The notes beneath the pieces were generated by a model that worked only from the letters and a program-made list of their open reading frames with translations, ran no database searches and was not told the DNA's origin. The position numbers were made by a program, and so were the translations under genes. Shown here piece by piece: positions 1-8,503 of a stretch of DNA of 53,534 nucleotides; the stretch's first letter is position 1; the number at the start of each line of letters is the position of its first letter. This DNA is from Vibrio lentus (GTDB lineage Bacteria; Pseudomonadota; Gammaproteobacteria; Enterobacterales; Vibrionaceae): contig NZ_MCZK01000015.1 of NCBI RefSeq assembly GCF_002875945.1, forward strand, positions 1 through 53,534. The letters are read 5' to 3'.

Positions 1-1
1 T

Positions 2-157
2 TGCACAAAAACTTGGAGTACTAAAAGGCGAAAGAGACCTCCTAAGATATTGTTTTATAACAGATTAAAGCTAATTAATCAGAATGGTATTAGACGTTTC
101 GTGATGAACATGCTCAAACAATGTGACTGTGGAGATCCAAGCCAAAGAGTGAAGTGA
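2..157 (+). CDS. Possible 3' end of an unrecognised gene of the integrated element (partial)
   Basis: An open frame enters from the left edge and runs 51 codons to a TGA at 155-157. The visible residues are strongly basic early on (Lys-Arg rich) and contain a Cys-Asp-Cys motif near the end. No family is recognised. A small hairpin at 202-216 followed by T-rich sequence could end its transcript. It would be convergent with the integrase gene and would belong to the integrated element. An open frame of this length can occur by chance, so the call is weak. Confidence 0.3.
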   Translation, partial: CTKTWSTKRRKRPPKILFYNRLKLINQNGIRRFVMNMLKQCDCGDPSQRVK

Positions 158-201
158 AAGAAAGCTGGATGGAGCAACGATTATCAGGGTAACCCATTAA
201 G

Positions 202-226
202 CTGTAGGTACTACAGTTTAGTTTTT
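202..226 (+). terminator. Weak hairpin plus T-rich run between the partial gene and the integrase
   Basis: The arms CTGTAG (202-207) and CTACAG (211-216) enclose a 3-nt loop and are followed by TTTAGTTTTT. The stem is only 6 bp, so this is a weak candidate. The rest of 158-254 shows nothing else. Confidence 0.3.
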
Positions 227-254
227 ATCAACGCGAGCAGAGAATATTTGAACC

Positions 255-1517
255 TTAAGCTAATTTAGGTTGTGATAATGGCACTACATTCTCAATGGTA
301 AGAGTTTGCAATTTTTCACCCCAAGCCTGCAATACAGATAACTGCTCATCAAGATAGTTATGGTGATTGTAAACTCTTAACATTCCCGGTAGCTGGTGGC
401 CTACTGTTTTTTCGATCGCCACAATATCCAATCCCATCTCACTACAGCGGCTAATGAAAGTACGTCGTAGATCGTGTGGAGAGAATCGTTCAAAATCGGC
501 TGGTAGATTACGTTTGATCAACGCACGTACTGCTGCTGGCTCTTGAACTTTATCTACCGTTAGCTGAGGCCAGACCAACTTCCACTTACTTGGCACATTT
601 GTACGCTGCTCATTGAGAAGAGTAAGCAGATAATCACTTAAAGGGATTTTGCGACTTTCCGGGCTTTTGGTGTGACGATCCTCTGAACTTGCTGGCAATA
701 ACCACACCTTCTCTTTCAGATCTAACTCACTCCAACGCATTTCAAGCACGGCACTAATACGTTGCCCACAACCAAGTAAGAACTGCATCAAACAGATGTT
801 AGAAGAGTCTGTACGCCAAGAATGAATACTCGTTAACAAAATTTTTAGTTCAGAAAAGCTCAAATTACGTTTTGTGACTTTAGAGCCGCCACCAACGTCT
901 TTTGCTTTCAGTTGTGGTGCAGGATGAGTTTCAAGCATATTTAGCGCTAAGGCATGGTTAATCACTTGATTAATAATTTTATGGCAAGCAGCGATGGCTC
1001 CAGCCATACGCTTTCCATCCTTATCAACCTTCGCATCAAAGACCCTATTGAGGTCATATATACTTAAATCTGCCAATTTGATGTTACCGAGAATTGGCTT
1101 GATATCTCGATTGTAAATGATCCTCGACTGGTCGCCCCGTAGCTGTTTTGAAAGACGTTTTTCATCGAAGCTAATAAACGCATCATCAAAGGTCTTCGCT
1201 TCATCCTGCGCTCGTTTCTCGATATCCAGTTCAACCTTTGGATTCTTACCATTCTCCAACCAACTTCGATAACGACCAGCTTCCTTTCGCGCCTGGTCTA
1301 ATGTCATCCCGCGTTCTGGTTTAATCTTAATGTATCGACCCATAGAGATTTTTTCGTGTTTCTTCCCTACTTGAAAACGAAAGATCCAGGTCATTGTGCC
1401 CGTTGGACGAACTCGAATGTTCAATCCTTCAACCTTTTTATCGGGGATCGAGTATTCCTTACCCTGTGGCTTCAATGCTTGCAGCGTTGCATTGGTACTG
1501 ATTCGTTTTGTCATCAT
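255..1517 (-). CDS. Tyrosine-type site-specific integrase of a genomic island (P4-like, DUF4102 arm domain)
   Basis: This 420-residue protein has the layout of P4-family island integrases. An N-terminal arm-binding DUF4102 domain spans about residues 5-95, a SAM-like core-binding domain about 105-200, and a catalytic domain about 215-400. The catalytic residues are visible: Arg253 (CGQRISAVLEM), His348 and Arg351 (HDLRR), His374 (VGHQ) and the nucleophile Tyr383 (RVYNHHNY). An AGAGG ribosome site lies 7 nt before the first ATG. It is transcribed leftward, away from the trmA remnant at 1694-1744, as expected for an integrase beside its attachment site with the element to its left. It appears complete. 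The exact family of elements cannot be told without the rest of the island. Confidence 0.93.
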   Translation of the reverse strand: MMTKRISTNATLQALKPQGKEYSIPDKKVEGLNIRVRPTGTMTWIFRFQVGKKHEKISMGRYIKIKPERGMTLDQARKEAGRYRSWLENGKNPKVELDIEKRAQDEAKTFDDAFISFDEKRLSKQLRGDQSRIIYNRDIKPILGNIKLADLSIYDLNRVFDAKVDKDGKRMAGAIAACHKIINQVINHALALNMLETHPAPQLKAKDVGGGSKVTKRNLSFSELKILLTSIHSWRTDSSNICLMQFLLGCGQRISAVLEMRWSELDLKEKVWLLPASSEDRHTKSPESRKIPLSDYLLTLLNEQRTNVPSKWKLVWPQLTVDKVQEPAAVRALIKRNLPADFERFSPHDLRRTFISRCSEMGLDIVAIEKTVGHQLPGMLRVYNHHNYLDEQLSVLQAWGEKLQTLTIENVVPLSQPKLA

Positions 1518-1537
1518 TGGAAAACCTCTGCATTTCT

Positions 1538-1573
1538 GGGTACGGCTCTGGGTACGGCGTGGGGTACGGGAAG
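1538..1573. repeat. Three 12-bp direct repeats with core GGGTACGG upstream of int
   Basis: GGGTACGG occurs at 1538-1545, 1550-1557 and 1562-1569, exactly 12 bp apart. A looser copy (TGTACGGC) lies near 1588. They sit just upstream of the integrase start and inside the element end. This placement fits arm-type integrase or excisionase binding sites, or an autoregulatory site. Function is inferred from position and repetition only. Confidence 0.6.
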
Positions 1574-1693
1574 CATCGAGTTTCTATTGTACGGCTTTGG
1601 ACTCTAACGGACAACGAGATCATTAAAATAACTATAAATCATAATGTTACAGTTAAAAAATATAACTCTGTAGACGTTAAAGGACTAAAGGAT

Positions 1694-1744
1694 CCATATA
1701 CGCACCACATGGAAGCCGGTGTATTCCTAGAGCGTAAAGCATAA
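1694..1744 (+). pseudogene. trmA: 3'-terminal remnant of trmA, probable attachment-site end of the element
   Basis: Read on the plus strand, this segment encodes PYTHHMEAGVFLERKA and then a stop. It resembles the C-terminus of TrmA (tRNA m5U54 methyltransferase; the E. coli protein ends in a similar FPYTHHM... sequence, recalled and not searched). In E. coli trmA is convergent with fabR-yijD, exactly where this remnant lies. Upstream of about 1691 the frame loses all resemblance to TrmA. I infer that the element recombined into the 3' end of trmA. A functional trmA with a replaced 3' end would then lie beyond the left edge, past the other end of the element. Confidence 0.7.
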
Positions 1745-1774
1745 ATCTCGCTCTCTAGGTCGTACAGCAGATAC

Positions 1775-1806
1775 AAAAAAACGAGCCAATTGGCTCGTTT
1801 TTTTAT
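1775..1806. terminator. Bidirectional terminator between trmA 3' end and yijD
   Basis: A perfect 20-bp palindrome (AACGAGCCAATTGGCTCGTT) is flanked by an A run on the left and a T run on the right, so it can end transcription from both sides. Confidence 0.9.
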
Positions 1807-1818
1807 TTATACGTTGGT

Positions 1819-2190
1819 TTAAGCGGTTTTACCGATAAAGCCTAGCTTCTTACCTACCCAAGCGAGTAGCAGCATCGCGACAATAATCGCAAAGAAGTTT
1901 GAACCTGCATCAGGGTGTTGTGCTTTCACAAAAGCCGAGTGGCCAAATGCACCCACAAAGAAACAAGCTAAACCCACTAATGGAATATCTTCAGATACTG
2001 GATTCGTTAGGTATTCTTGGTAAAGCGCTTGTACAGCCAAAACTAAAGCAATCAGCGGAAAAATAGAGAAGCCCACTTCGCTCATTGTTACCCAAGATAA
2101 CAGTGCATCACCACACACACCTGCAACAACAGCAAGTACGAGTGTCTTTCTTTCAGAACCACGGTTTACAGTATTATTTTCATTCGACAT
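1819..2190 (-). CDS. yijD: YijD-family inner-membrane protein (DUF1422)
   Basis: This 123-residue protein has about four hydrophobic membrane segments, at roughly residues 13-32, 38-58, 70-88 and 97-117, and no recognisable catalytic motif. It matches YijD/DUF1422 by length, composition and position immediately after fabR. Its ATG overlaps the fabR stop codon (TAATG), which implies translational coupling. The function of the family is unknown. Co-transcription with FabR suggests a link to membrane lipid homeostasis, but that is inference. Confidence 0.88.
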   Translation of the reverse strand: MSNENNTVNRGSERKTLVLAVVAGVCGDALLSWVTMSEVGFSIFPLIALVLAVQALYQEYLTNPVSEDIPLVGLACFFVGAFGHSAFVKAQHPDAGSNFFAIIVAMLLLAWVGKKLGFIGKTA

Positions 2191-2831
2191 TATTCAATCC
2201 CGCCTTTTAATCGGTTACGTTCACGTTCTTTACGATACCAAAAAGCCCCTTTGGCCATCATTCGCAATTGCATGATCAAGCGATCAGCCAATTCATCTCG
2301 CTGACGTCGATCTAAATCTAATGCTTCTGCCCCTGAGTTGAAGACCAAAATGACGGAGGCTTCAGCTTGAGTAAAAGCTTCATCTCGTGTCATGCCAGTC
2401 GTTATCAAATATTCGGTTAACTCAGCAGAGAAGTGCTGTATCTCACGAGCTACCGCTGCACGAAACTCAAACGAAGTTCCTGAGCGCTCTCGCAATAACA
2501 GTCTGAATACGTTTGGACTGCTTTCAATGAATTCCATAAAGGTTTCAACCGATGTGCGAATCACACTGCCTTCTTTGACTATGCGTTGCCTAGCTTGTCG
2601 CATTAGCTGGCGCAATAGTAAGCCACCTTCATCAACCATGGTTAAGCCAAGCTCATCCATGTCTTTGAAGTGACGATAAAAGGAAGTCGGTGCTATTCCA
2701 GCCTCACGAGCGACTTCTCTCAAGCTTAGATTGGAAAAACTACGATCAGCACTGAGTTGGCTAAATGCCGCATCGATTAAGCTACGACGAGTTTTTTCTT
2801 TTTGCTGTGCGCGAATGCCCATTGGTTTCAT
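2190..2831 (-). CDS. fabR: TetR-family fatty-acid biosynthesis repressor FabR
   Basis: FabR represses the unsaturated fatty-acid genes fabA and fabB in response to the ratio of unsaturated to saturated acyl chains. The N-terminal TetR helix-turn-helix is at about residues 10-56, with the conserved recognition helix around [13 protein letters not shown]. The remaining ~150 residues are the helical ligand and dimer domain. Translation could also begin at Met4 ([13 protein letters not shown]), the start that aligns best with FabR; neither start has a strong ribosome site. The gene is divergent from sthA, as in E. coli, and overlaps yijD by one base. Confidence 0.93.
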   Translation of the reverse strand: MKPMGIRAQQKEKTRRSLIDAAFSQLSADRSFSNLSLREVAREAGIAPTSFYRHFKDMDELGLTMVDEGGLLLRQLMRQARQRIVKEGSVIRTSVETFMEFIESSPNVFRLLLRERSGTSFEFRAAVAREIQHFSAELTEYLITTGMTRDEAFTQAEASVILVFNSGAEALDLDRRQRDELADRLIMQLRMMAKGAFWYRKERERNRLKGGIE

Positions 2832-3158
2832 ACTTTATCAACATCTTCTTTTACAGCCTAAACAGGCATGTCTAATACTCTCTTCAATATAACGCGAATC
2901 ACTTATTTATATAAGGCACTCTGGTTATATAAGACACTCAACATACCTCTTTGTTCACGTACCGAAGTAAATACGTTCGAAGAAAAAATTTCAATCTCCA
3001 CACTGTCATTTGGAGACATACGACATACCAAATATTATTTTTTCGATAACACTGCGTGATCCCACCGACTCTCTGATGCCCTTTTCATGTACCCAAGAAC
3101 AGAATCAGTTAAAATCTCGCTAAAGCAATGTTAATCAAATATAACAAGGAAGATATCT
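2832..3158. promoter_or_regulatory. Divergent fabR/sthA intergenic region
   Basis: This 327-bp AT-rich gap must hold the promoters of both genes. An AAGGAAG ribosome site lies just before the sthA ATG. I could not identify a convincing FabR operator, and the one 63-codon open frame inside lacks a ribosome site and looks accidental. Confidence 0.5.
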
Positions 3159-4559
3159 ATGCCGCACTCCAACCACTTTGATGTAATCGTAATTGGTAGT
3201 GGCCCCGGAGGCGAAGGGGCAGCGATGGGATTAACCAAAGCCGGGTTGAACGTTGCAATCATTGAGAAAGAGAGCAGCGTTGGTGGTGGTTGTACTCACT
3301 GGGGAACCATTCCTTCAAAAGCACTGCGTCATGCCGTGAGTCGTATTATTGAATTCAACAGCAACCCGCTGTTTTGTCAGAACAACAAAAGCATTCACTC
3401 AACCTTCTCCAACATACTGGGTCATGCTAAATCAGTCATAGATAAGCAAACTCGACTGCGCCAAGGTTTCTACGATCGCAACCAATGTACACTGGTATTC
3501 GGTACTGCCCGTTTTATCGATACCAACACTATTTCTGTTTTACAAAGCGATGGTACTGAAGAACATTACAGCGCAGACAAGTTTGTTATCGCGACAGGCT
3601 CTCGCCCTTATCAGCCAGACAACGTCGACTTCCTACACGAACGTATCTACGACAGCGATTCTATTCTTTCTCTTAAACACGACCCTCAACACATCATCAT
3701 TTATGGTGCTGGTGTTATCGGTTGTGAGTACGCGTCGATCTTCCGTGGTTTAGGCGTAAAAACCGATCTCATCAATACTCGAGACCGCTTACTGTCATTC
3801 CTAGATAATGAAACTTCAGATGCGCTTTCTTACCACTTCTGGAACAGTGGCGTCGTAATTCGTAACGATGAAACCTTTGAGAAAATTGAAGGCACTGATG
3901 ACGGTGTAATCATTCACCTAGAGTCAGGTAAGAAAATGCGTGCTGATTGCCTACTGTATGCCAATGGCCGAACAGGTAACACAGACAAACTCAACCTTGG
4001 TGCTGTAGGGCTAGAATCGGATTCACGTGGTCAAGTGTCGGTTAACAGCAACTACCAAACCAGTATCAACCACGTTTATGCCGTGGGTGATGTAATTGGC
4101 TACCCTAGCTTGGCTAGTGCTGCCTATGACCAAGGTCGTTTCGTGGCTCAAGCAATAGTGAAAGGCGAAGCGGAAGGCCATCTGATTGAAGACATTCCAA
4201 CGGGCATCTACACCATCCCGGAGATCAGCTCTGTTGGTAAAACAGAGCAAGAGCTTACCGCCGCGAAGGTTCCTTACGAAGTTGGACGCTCTTCATTCAA
4301 ACACCTCGCTCGTGCACAAATCGCGGGTAAAGATATTGGTAGCTTAAAAATCCTATTCCACCGTGAAACCAAAGAGATTTTAGGTATCCACGTGTTTGGT
4401 GAGCGTGCTGCGGAAATCATCCACATCGGTCAGGCGATCATGGAACAGAAAGGCGAAGCAAATACCATCGAGTACTTTGTGAATACAACCTTCAACTATC
4501 CAACAATGGCCGAAGCTTATCGCGTCGCAGCGCTGAACGGACTTAACCGTTTATTCTAA
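3159..4559 (+). CDS. sthA: Soluble pyridine nucleotide transhydrogenase
   Basis: SthA is a cytosolic FAD enzyme that transfers reducing equivalents between NADPH and NAD+. The 466-residue length is normal. The N-terminal FAD-binding motif [10 protein letters not shown] (about residues 13-22) is followed by [15 protein letters not shown], the SthA version of the disulfide-reductase active site in which the second redox cysteine is replaced. That separates it from dihydrolipoamide dehydrogenase and glutathione reductase. The NAD(P)-binding [12 protein letters not shown] motif lies near residue 185, and a C-terminal dimerisation domain follows. It is monocistronic and ends at a hairpin terminator. 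Confidence 0.96.
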   Translation: MPHSNHFDVIVIGSGPGGEGAAMGLTKAGLNVAIIEKESSVGGGCTHWGTIPSKALRHAVSRIIEFNSNPLFCQNNKSIHSTFSNILGHAKSVIDKQTRLRQGFYDRNQCTLVFGTARFIDTNTISVLQSDGTEEHYSADKFVIATGSRPYQPDNVDFLHERIYDSDSILSLKHDPQHIIIYGAGVIGCEYASIFRGLGVKTDLINTRDRLLSFLDNETSDALSYHFWNSGVVIRNDETFEKIEGTDDGVIIHLESGKKMRADCLLYANGRTGNTDKLNLGAVGLESDSRGQVSVNSNYQTSINHVYAVGDVIGYPSLASAAYDQGRFVAQAIVKGEAEGHLIEDIPTGIYTIPEISSVGKTEQELTAAKVPYEVGRSSFKHLARAQIAGKDIGSLKILFHRETKEILGIHVFGERAAEIIHIGQAIMEQKGEANTIEYFVNTTFNYPTMAEAYRVAALNGLNRLF

Positions 4560-4606
4560 ACAAAGAACCAACAGGACTATTTGACCACCTGTAGGCCAAA
4601 TACATA

Positions 4607-4635
4607 AACAGCAAGCCATGAGCTTGCTGTTTTTA
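4607..4635 (+). terminator. Terminator after sthA
   Basis: A 10-bp stem (AACAGCAAGC / GCTTGCTGTT) with a 5-nt loop is followed by a T run. Confidence 0.85.
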
Positions 4636-4757
4636 TTTAAACCACTGAATTATATAGCCATGTGAGTAATTAGATCATGATGTTCTAAATACCATTTTAC
4701 CTGCACAGCTTCTCTTTTTCGCTCCCTGAACTAGTCTAGCTAAGCTATCTAAGTAAG

Positions 4758-6113
4758 CTAAGCGAGAAACTCTCCTTTCTTCCATTGAGAAACAAATAAA
4801 ACACCAAGACCAATCCCACGCATCGCCATAAAGCTCAACATTGCTAACCACAGCGCATGGTTTTCTAAACCTGATGCTAAGTAGAAAATTGCAAAGAAAC
4901 TGCAGGTGGCCACAAACATACTGTTACGCATATCTTTGCCTTTGGTCGCGCCCACGAAAATACCGTCCAGCAAGAAGCACCACATAGAAACGAGTGGCAT
5001 CGCAATCAACCATGGTAAATAAACTTCAGCCTGAGTCTTAACTTCTGGGATTGTGGTGATCATATTAATCAAACTAGACCCAGCAATCGCGAACACTATG
5101 GTCAGCACCAAACAAATATTGAAGCTCCAAAAGAAGGTGCCTATCAAAGACTGATTTAGCTCATCTTTATCTTTCGCGCCGATCGCTTTACCGACCATGG
5201 CTTCCATGGCGTAGGCAAAACCATCCATCCCATAAGAGATGATCATCAAGAAACTCATCAGTACCGCATTGGCTGCCACCACATCATCACCAAAGCTTGC
5301 GCCCTGGAAAGTCATAAAAGTAAAAGTGGCTTGTAAACACAATGAACGGAGAAAGATATCGCGATTCAGCTTTACGAAACGACTCAAGCCTTGACTGGTT
5401 TTCTTAAGCAGCTCCCATGGGGATGGCAGTTGCCTCTTCATCCAGATTCGATACACACAAATTAAGCCAAACGTTAGACCCGCATAATCCGCAATCACCG
5501 ATGCCAACGCAGCGCCTTCAACTTGCCAGCCGAGGCCAATCACAAATACGATATCTAAAACGATGTTGGTGATATTAGTAATGATCACCATCCACATAGG
5601 TGCTTTGGCATTTTGGGTTCCGAGTAGCCAACCTAACAGTACAAAGTTAGTCAACGCAGCAGGCGCACTCCATGCTCGGATCGAGAAATATTGCTGACCA
5701 TAGTGTTTCACTTGGTCACTAGCACTACTCAGAGAGAAAACCGCATCCGCAACGAAGCTGTGCAATAGCAAAAAGACACCAGCAAACCCTAAGGCCATGG
5801 TCACGCCTTGCACAAAGACTAAGCCAAGCTGCTTACCATCGTTCGCCCCATAAGATTGCGCGGCCAGTCCGGTCGTCGACATTCGTAGGAAGCCAAGCAA
5901 CCAAAAAGTCACACTGATCATAGTGCCACCCAAGGCCACACCACCTAAATACCAAGAATGCTCTAAGTGACCGATAACCGCAGCGTCGACTAAACCCAGT
6001 AGAGGAACCGTAATATTGGAAAGAACCATCGGGATCGCGAGCAAAAGCACTTTTTTGTGCATCGCTTGATTGGATAGAGTTTGAAAAATAGTTTGGGGAT
6101 TAAATAGCTTCAC
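4758..6113 (-). CDS. dinF: MATE-family efflux protein DinF
   Basis: This multidrug/toxic-compound extrusion transporter of about 451 residues has roughly twelve membrane helices. Residues such as AIPMVLSNITVPLLGLVDAAVIGHL in its first helices are typical of the DinF branch. It lies downstream of lexA with one gene between, whereas lexA and dinF are adjacent in E. coli. It may therefore be partly SOS-controlled. I prefer the GTG at 6111-6113, because an AGAGG site lies 5 nt before it; a GTG two codons upstream is possible. The substrate is not known from sequence. Confidence 0.9.
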   Translation of the reverse strand: MKLFNPQTIFQTLSNQAMHKKVLLLAIPMVLSNITVPLLGLVDAAVIGHLEHSWYLGGVALGGTMISVTFWLLGFLRMSTTGLAAQSYGANDGKQLGLVFVQGVTMALGFAGVFLLLHSFVADAVFSLSSASDQVKHYGQQYFSIRAWSAPAALTNFVLLGWLLGTQNAKAPMWMVIITNITNIVLDIVFVIGLGWQVEGAALASVIADYAGLTFGLICVYRIWMKRQLPSPWELLKKTSQGLSRFVKLNRDIFLRSLCLQATFTFMTFQGASFGDDVVAANAVLMSFLMIISYGMDGFAYAMEAMVGKAIGAKDKDELNQSLIGTFFWSFNICLVLTIVFAIAGSSLINMITTIPEVKTQAEVYLPWLIAMPLVSMWCFLLDGIFVGATKGKDMRNSMFVATCSFFAIFYLASGLENHALWLAMLSFMAMRGIGLGVLFVSQWKKGEFLA

Positions 6114-6230
6114 GATCACCTCTTTGATTAGAGGCGATAGTTTAACCTAGTGAGTGTGCTTTCACTATGTTGTGTACTTTATGTCTTGGTTAGCTTTTCC
6201 CAAGCTATCTGTTGATAGAAGAAGCTAGCA

Positions 6231-7109
6231 TTACCATTTAACCAGTACTAATTGAGGAGTTAAACGCTTTTTAAACTGAGAAATCTTACACAACAATCGC
6301 TGCCATAACTTCCAACGATTACATTGCTGCTCTAATGGTGAAAATGACTTAACCCATTGCGCCCATGGCAACCAATTAAGAACACTATCTATTGGTGAAG
6401 ACAACCCGTGAGCATATTCACCAGATCCTAGCTTCTTCCCCAACGTACTTGAGCTCTTATCTCCAGCCAATACTAAGCAGGCGTGGGCATGAGTAAAATA
6501 ACGACTGAGAGACTGAATAAAATGTGCCGTCTGCTGTTCGTTGCAATCAAGCAGAGCATGTTCACACACCACCATCACTGAGGCTTGCTCTGGAATGTTC
6601 AATTCATCGAGCCACGTCAGATCGTCAACCGAGCCACATTCCAAACGATAGCGTTCATTTTTGTGGAACAAGCGTTGGCGCCAAACTAGGTTCTCTGTGA
6701 CATCTAATTCAACCCAATGACAACGACCATTATCTAAACGGTAGAAACGCGTATCGAGCCCGGCTCCAACATTAATGATCCAAGCATCTGGATTATGAGA
6801 TAAAAACTGCTGAACTTGAGAATCGCAAAGCTGAGTCAATGTGGCATAGAGAAGTTGTTGCTGGTCGAGTTCACCGGTAAGACATTCAGGCGCTAGTTGG
6901 CAACGCTTACAGGCTTGAGCTGCAATAGGATCATAAACTAGACCATCATCGGCAAGACTTTCGCGACTGCGAAACCAAAGGTGTTGAACGAGATTGGTCG
7001 GAACTTGAAATTCTTGATGTGCAGACCTTTGATCAGAAGAAGTCTTTTGATCAGAGGAGCGCGGCTTACGAATAAGCGGCTTCATTTGAGGTTTGGTTGG
7101 GTTTGGCAT
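6231..7109 (-). CDS. Class I SAM-dependent methyltransferase, leucine carboxyl methyltransferase-like (PF04072 type)
   Basis: This protein of about 292 residues has the LCMT/PPM hallmark WIINVGAGLDTRFYRL, the SAM-binding motif I, followed by the acidic WVELDV motif II. A basic, low-complexity N-terminal tail (about 35 residues, with repeated SSDQ) precedes the domain. Three ATG codons occur in a row. An AAGGAAG ribosome site directly abuts the first, so the third (7107-7109) has the best spacing. Two Fur-like boxes lie just upstream (7141-7188), which suggests induction under iron limitation. It sits between lexA and dinF. The substrate is unknown; members of the family methylate carboxyl groups of proteins and small molecules. 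Confidence 0.85.
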   Translation of the reverse strand: MPNPTKPQMKPLIRKPRSSDQKTSSDQRSAHQEFQVPTNLVQHLWFRSRESLADDGLVYDPIAAQACKRCQLAPECLTGELDQQQLLYATLTQLCDSQVQQFLSHNPDAWIINVGAGLDTRFYRLDNGRCHWVELDVTENLVWRQRLFHKNERYRLECGSVDDLTWLDELNIPEQASVMVVCEHALLDCNEQQTAHFIQSLSRYFTHAHACLVLAGDKSSSTLGKKLGSGEYAHGLSSPIDSVLNWLPWAQWVKSFSPLEQQCNRWKLWQRLLCKISQFKKRLTPQLVLVKW

Positions 7110-7140
7110 CATCATCTTCCTTGTATCTCGACAAAGAAGA

Positions 7141-7155
7141 TGATAATGAATATCA
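7141..7155. promoter_or_regulatory. Fur box candidate 1
   Basis: TGATAATGAATATCA matches the 7-1-7 Fur consensus TGATAATnATTATCA at 12 of 14 defined positions. It lies about 30 bp upstream of the methyltransferase start. Confidence 0.65.
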
Positions 7156-7173
7156 ATTACAATAACAAGTTAT

Positions 7174-7188
7174 TGAGAATAAATATCA
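7174..7188. promoter_or_regulatory. Fur box candidate 2
   Basis: TGAGAATAAATATCA matches the 7-1-7 Fur consensus at 11 of 14 defined positions. Its centre is 33 bp (about three helical turns) from the first box, which suits cooperative binding. Confidence 0.5.
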
Positions 7189-7206
7189 ATAATCTGCTTG
7201 TAATGA

Positions 7207-7827
7207 CTACATCCAGTCCGTGTTACGAATAATACCAACCGCAAGCCCTTCAATAGACAAGTGTTGGGACTCTAGGTCCACATGAATTGGAGAAAACTCT
7301 TCATTTTCAGCATGTAACAGAACGGTAGAACCTTTGCGTTCTAGGCGTTTTACCGTTACATCATCATCGACACGAGCAACGACAACTTGTCCATCACGCA
7401 CGTCTTGTGTTTTATGCACGGCCAGTAAATCGCCATCCATAATACCGATGTCTTTCATACTTTCGCCATTTACGCGAAGTAAGAAGTCAGCTTGTGGCTT
7501 AAACATACCTGGGTCAACTTGATAATGCATTTCTACATGCTCTTGAGCCAAAATAGGCTCGCCAGCGGCAACCTGACCGATTAATGGTAAACCTTGCTCT
7601 TCGTTCGCTGCATCTTCAAGCAAAATACGAATACCGCGAGACGCACCCGGGATAATCTCAATCGCTTCTTTACGAGCAAGAGCTTTCAAATGTTCTTCTG
7701 CAGCATTAGCAGAACGGAAGCCTAGTTCGCGTGCAATTTCTGCGCGTGTCGGTGGCATACCGAAATCGTCAATCTTACTTTTGATAAGATCGAAAACTTG
7801 TTGTTGGCGGGGCGTTAACGGCTTCAT
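7207..7827 (-). CDS. lexA: LexA repressor of the SOS response
   Basis: LexA represses DNA-damage genes and cleaves itself when RecA is activated. The 206-residue protein has a winged helix-turn-helix at about residues 1-70 and a peptidase S24 domain from about 80. The Ala88-Gly89 cleavage site (GQVAAGEP), catalytic Ser123 (NGESMKD) and Lys160 (VTVKRLE) are all present. Two SOS boxes upstream indicate autoregulation. The downstream methyltransferase and dinF lie on the same strand and may be partly read through. Confidence 0.98.
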   Translation of the reverse strand: MKPLTPRQQQVFDLIKSKIDDFGMPPTRAEIARELGFRSANAAEEHLKALARKEAIEIIPGASRGIRILLEDAANEEQGLPLIGQVAAGEPILAQEHVEMHYQVDPGMFKPQADFLLRVNGESMKDIGIMDGDLLAVHKTQDVRDGQVVVARVDDDVTVKRLERKGSTVLLHAENEEFSPIHVDLESQHLSIEGLAVGIIRNTDWM

Positions 7828-7834
7828 GATTCAC

Positions 7835-7850
7835 CTGTCTTTTTATACAG
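7835..7850. promoter_or_regulatory. LexA (SOS) box 1 of lexA
   Basis: CTGTCTTTTTATACAG fits CTGT-N8-ACAG exactly, 8 bp upstream of the lexA start codon. Confidence 0.93.
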
Positions 7851-7854
7851 TTGA

Positions 7855-7870
7855 CTGTGAGTATATCCAG
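7855..7870. promoter_or_regulatory. LexA (SOS) box 2 of lexA
   Basis: CTGTGAGTATATCCAG has one mismatch to CTGT-N8-ACAG. It is exactly 20 bp from box 1, so both lie on the same helix face, as in the two-operator lexA promoter of E. coli. Confidence 0.85.
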
Positions 7871-7921
7871 TAACCGAACAAAAGCAAAGCAATTGGTTGT
7901 TTTTAGTTCATTTTTCAAAAA

Positions 7922-8284
7922 TCACAAAAATAAAATGTCTAGCCAAACATAACCCGCCAAGCCTAAACAGACAAAAACCGCAGCAGAACCGGCATCTTTA
8001 GCCATGCCCGCTAGCTCATGATGTTCACTGCCAATTCGATCAACGACTGCTTCAATCGCCGTGTTGATCAACTCGACCACGACCACTAACACAACGGCCG
8101 CAATCATTAAGATACGCTCTACCTGGCCCACATCTAAGTAGAACGCCAGTGGGATTAACACCGCTGCCATAAATACTTCTTGGCGAAATGCCGCCTCGTT
8201 TTTAAATGAGCTAGTGATGCCTTGCCATGAAAAGCCTGCTGCTTTCACTATGCGTTTGAATCCGGTGTTTGATTTTTTGCTCAT
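7922..8284 (-). CDS. dgkA: Diacylglycerol kinase DgkA
   Basis: This integral inner-membrane kinase phosphorylates diacylglycerol to phosphatidic acid, recycling lipid left by membrane-derived glycan synthesis. The conserved motifs NEAAFRQE, ELINTAIEAVVDRIG and KDAGSAAV are present together with three membrane helices. I chose the ATG at 8282-8284 (MSKKSNTGF, 120 residues), because a GGG-containing site lies 6 nt before it and the length matches E. coli. A TTG six codons upstream is the alternative. It is divergent from plsB, so phosphatidate-related genes flank a shared 219-bp promoter region. Confidence 0.95.
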   Translation of the reverse strand: MSKKSNTGFKRIVKAAGFSWQGITSSFKNEAAFRQEVFMAAVLIPLAFYLDVGQVERILMIAAVVLVVVVELINTAIEAVVDRIGSEHHELAGMAKDAGSAAVFVCLGLAGYVWLDILFL

Positions 8285-8503
8285 TTTTAACCCTATACTC
8301 AATCAGTCGATGAATGATTTTAAACAAACTTAACGGCAATATGACTATTTCCATTAAAAGGTTAGACCAGTTTCTGGTATTCTTGCATCGATTAAATTTA
8401 CGCCTAGGCTTATCCCTATTTCACTCACAGGATTTATCCTTTCATCATAGAAATAGAGATACGCTTAAGCACATTGAAATAACTATTGAGGCAGTGAACC
8501 TAT

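Noticed and set aside
2868..3059. 63-codon open frame between fabR and sthA
   Set aside because: No ribosome site, unusual composition, and it fills the shared promoter region.
7021..7058. Two copies of CTTTTGATCAGA resembling replication-initiator repeats
   Set aside because: They lie inside the methyltransferase gene, encode a repeated SSDQ tail, and only two copies occur.
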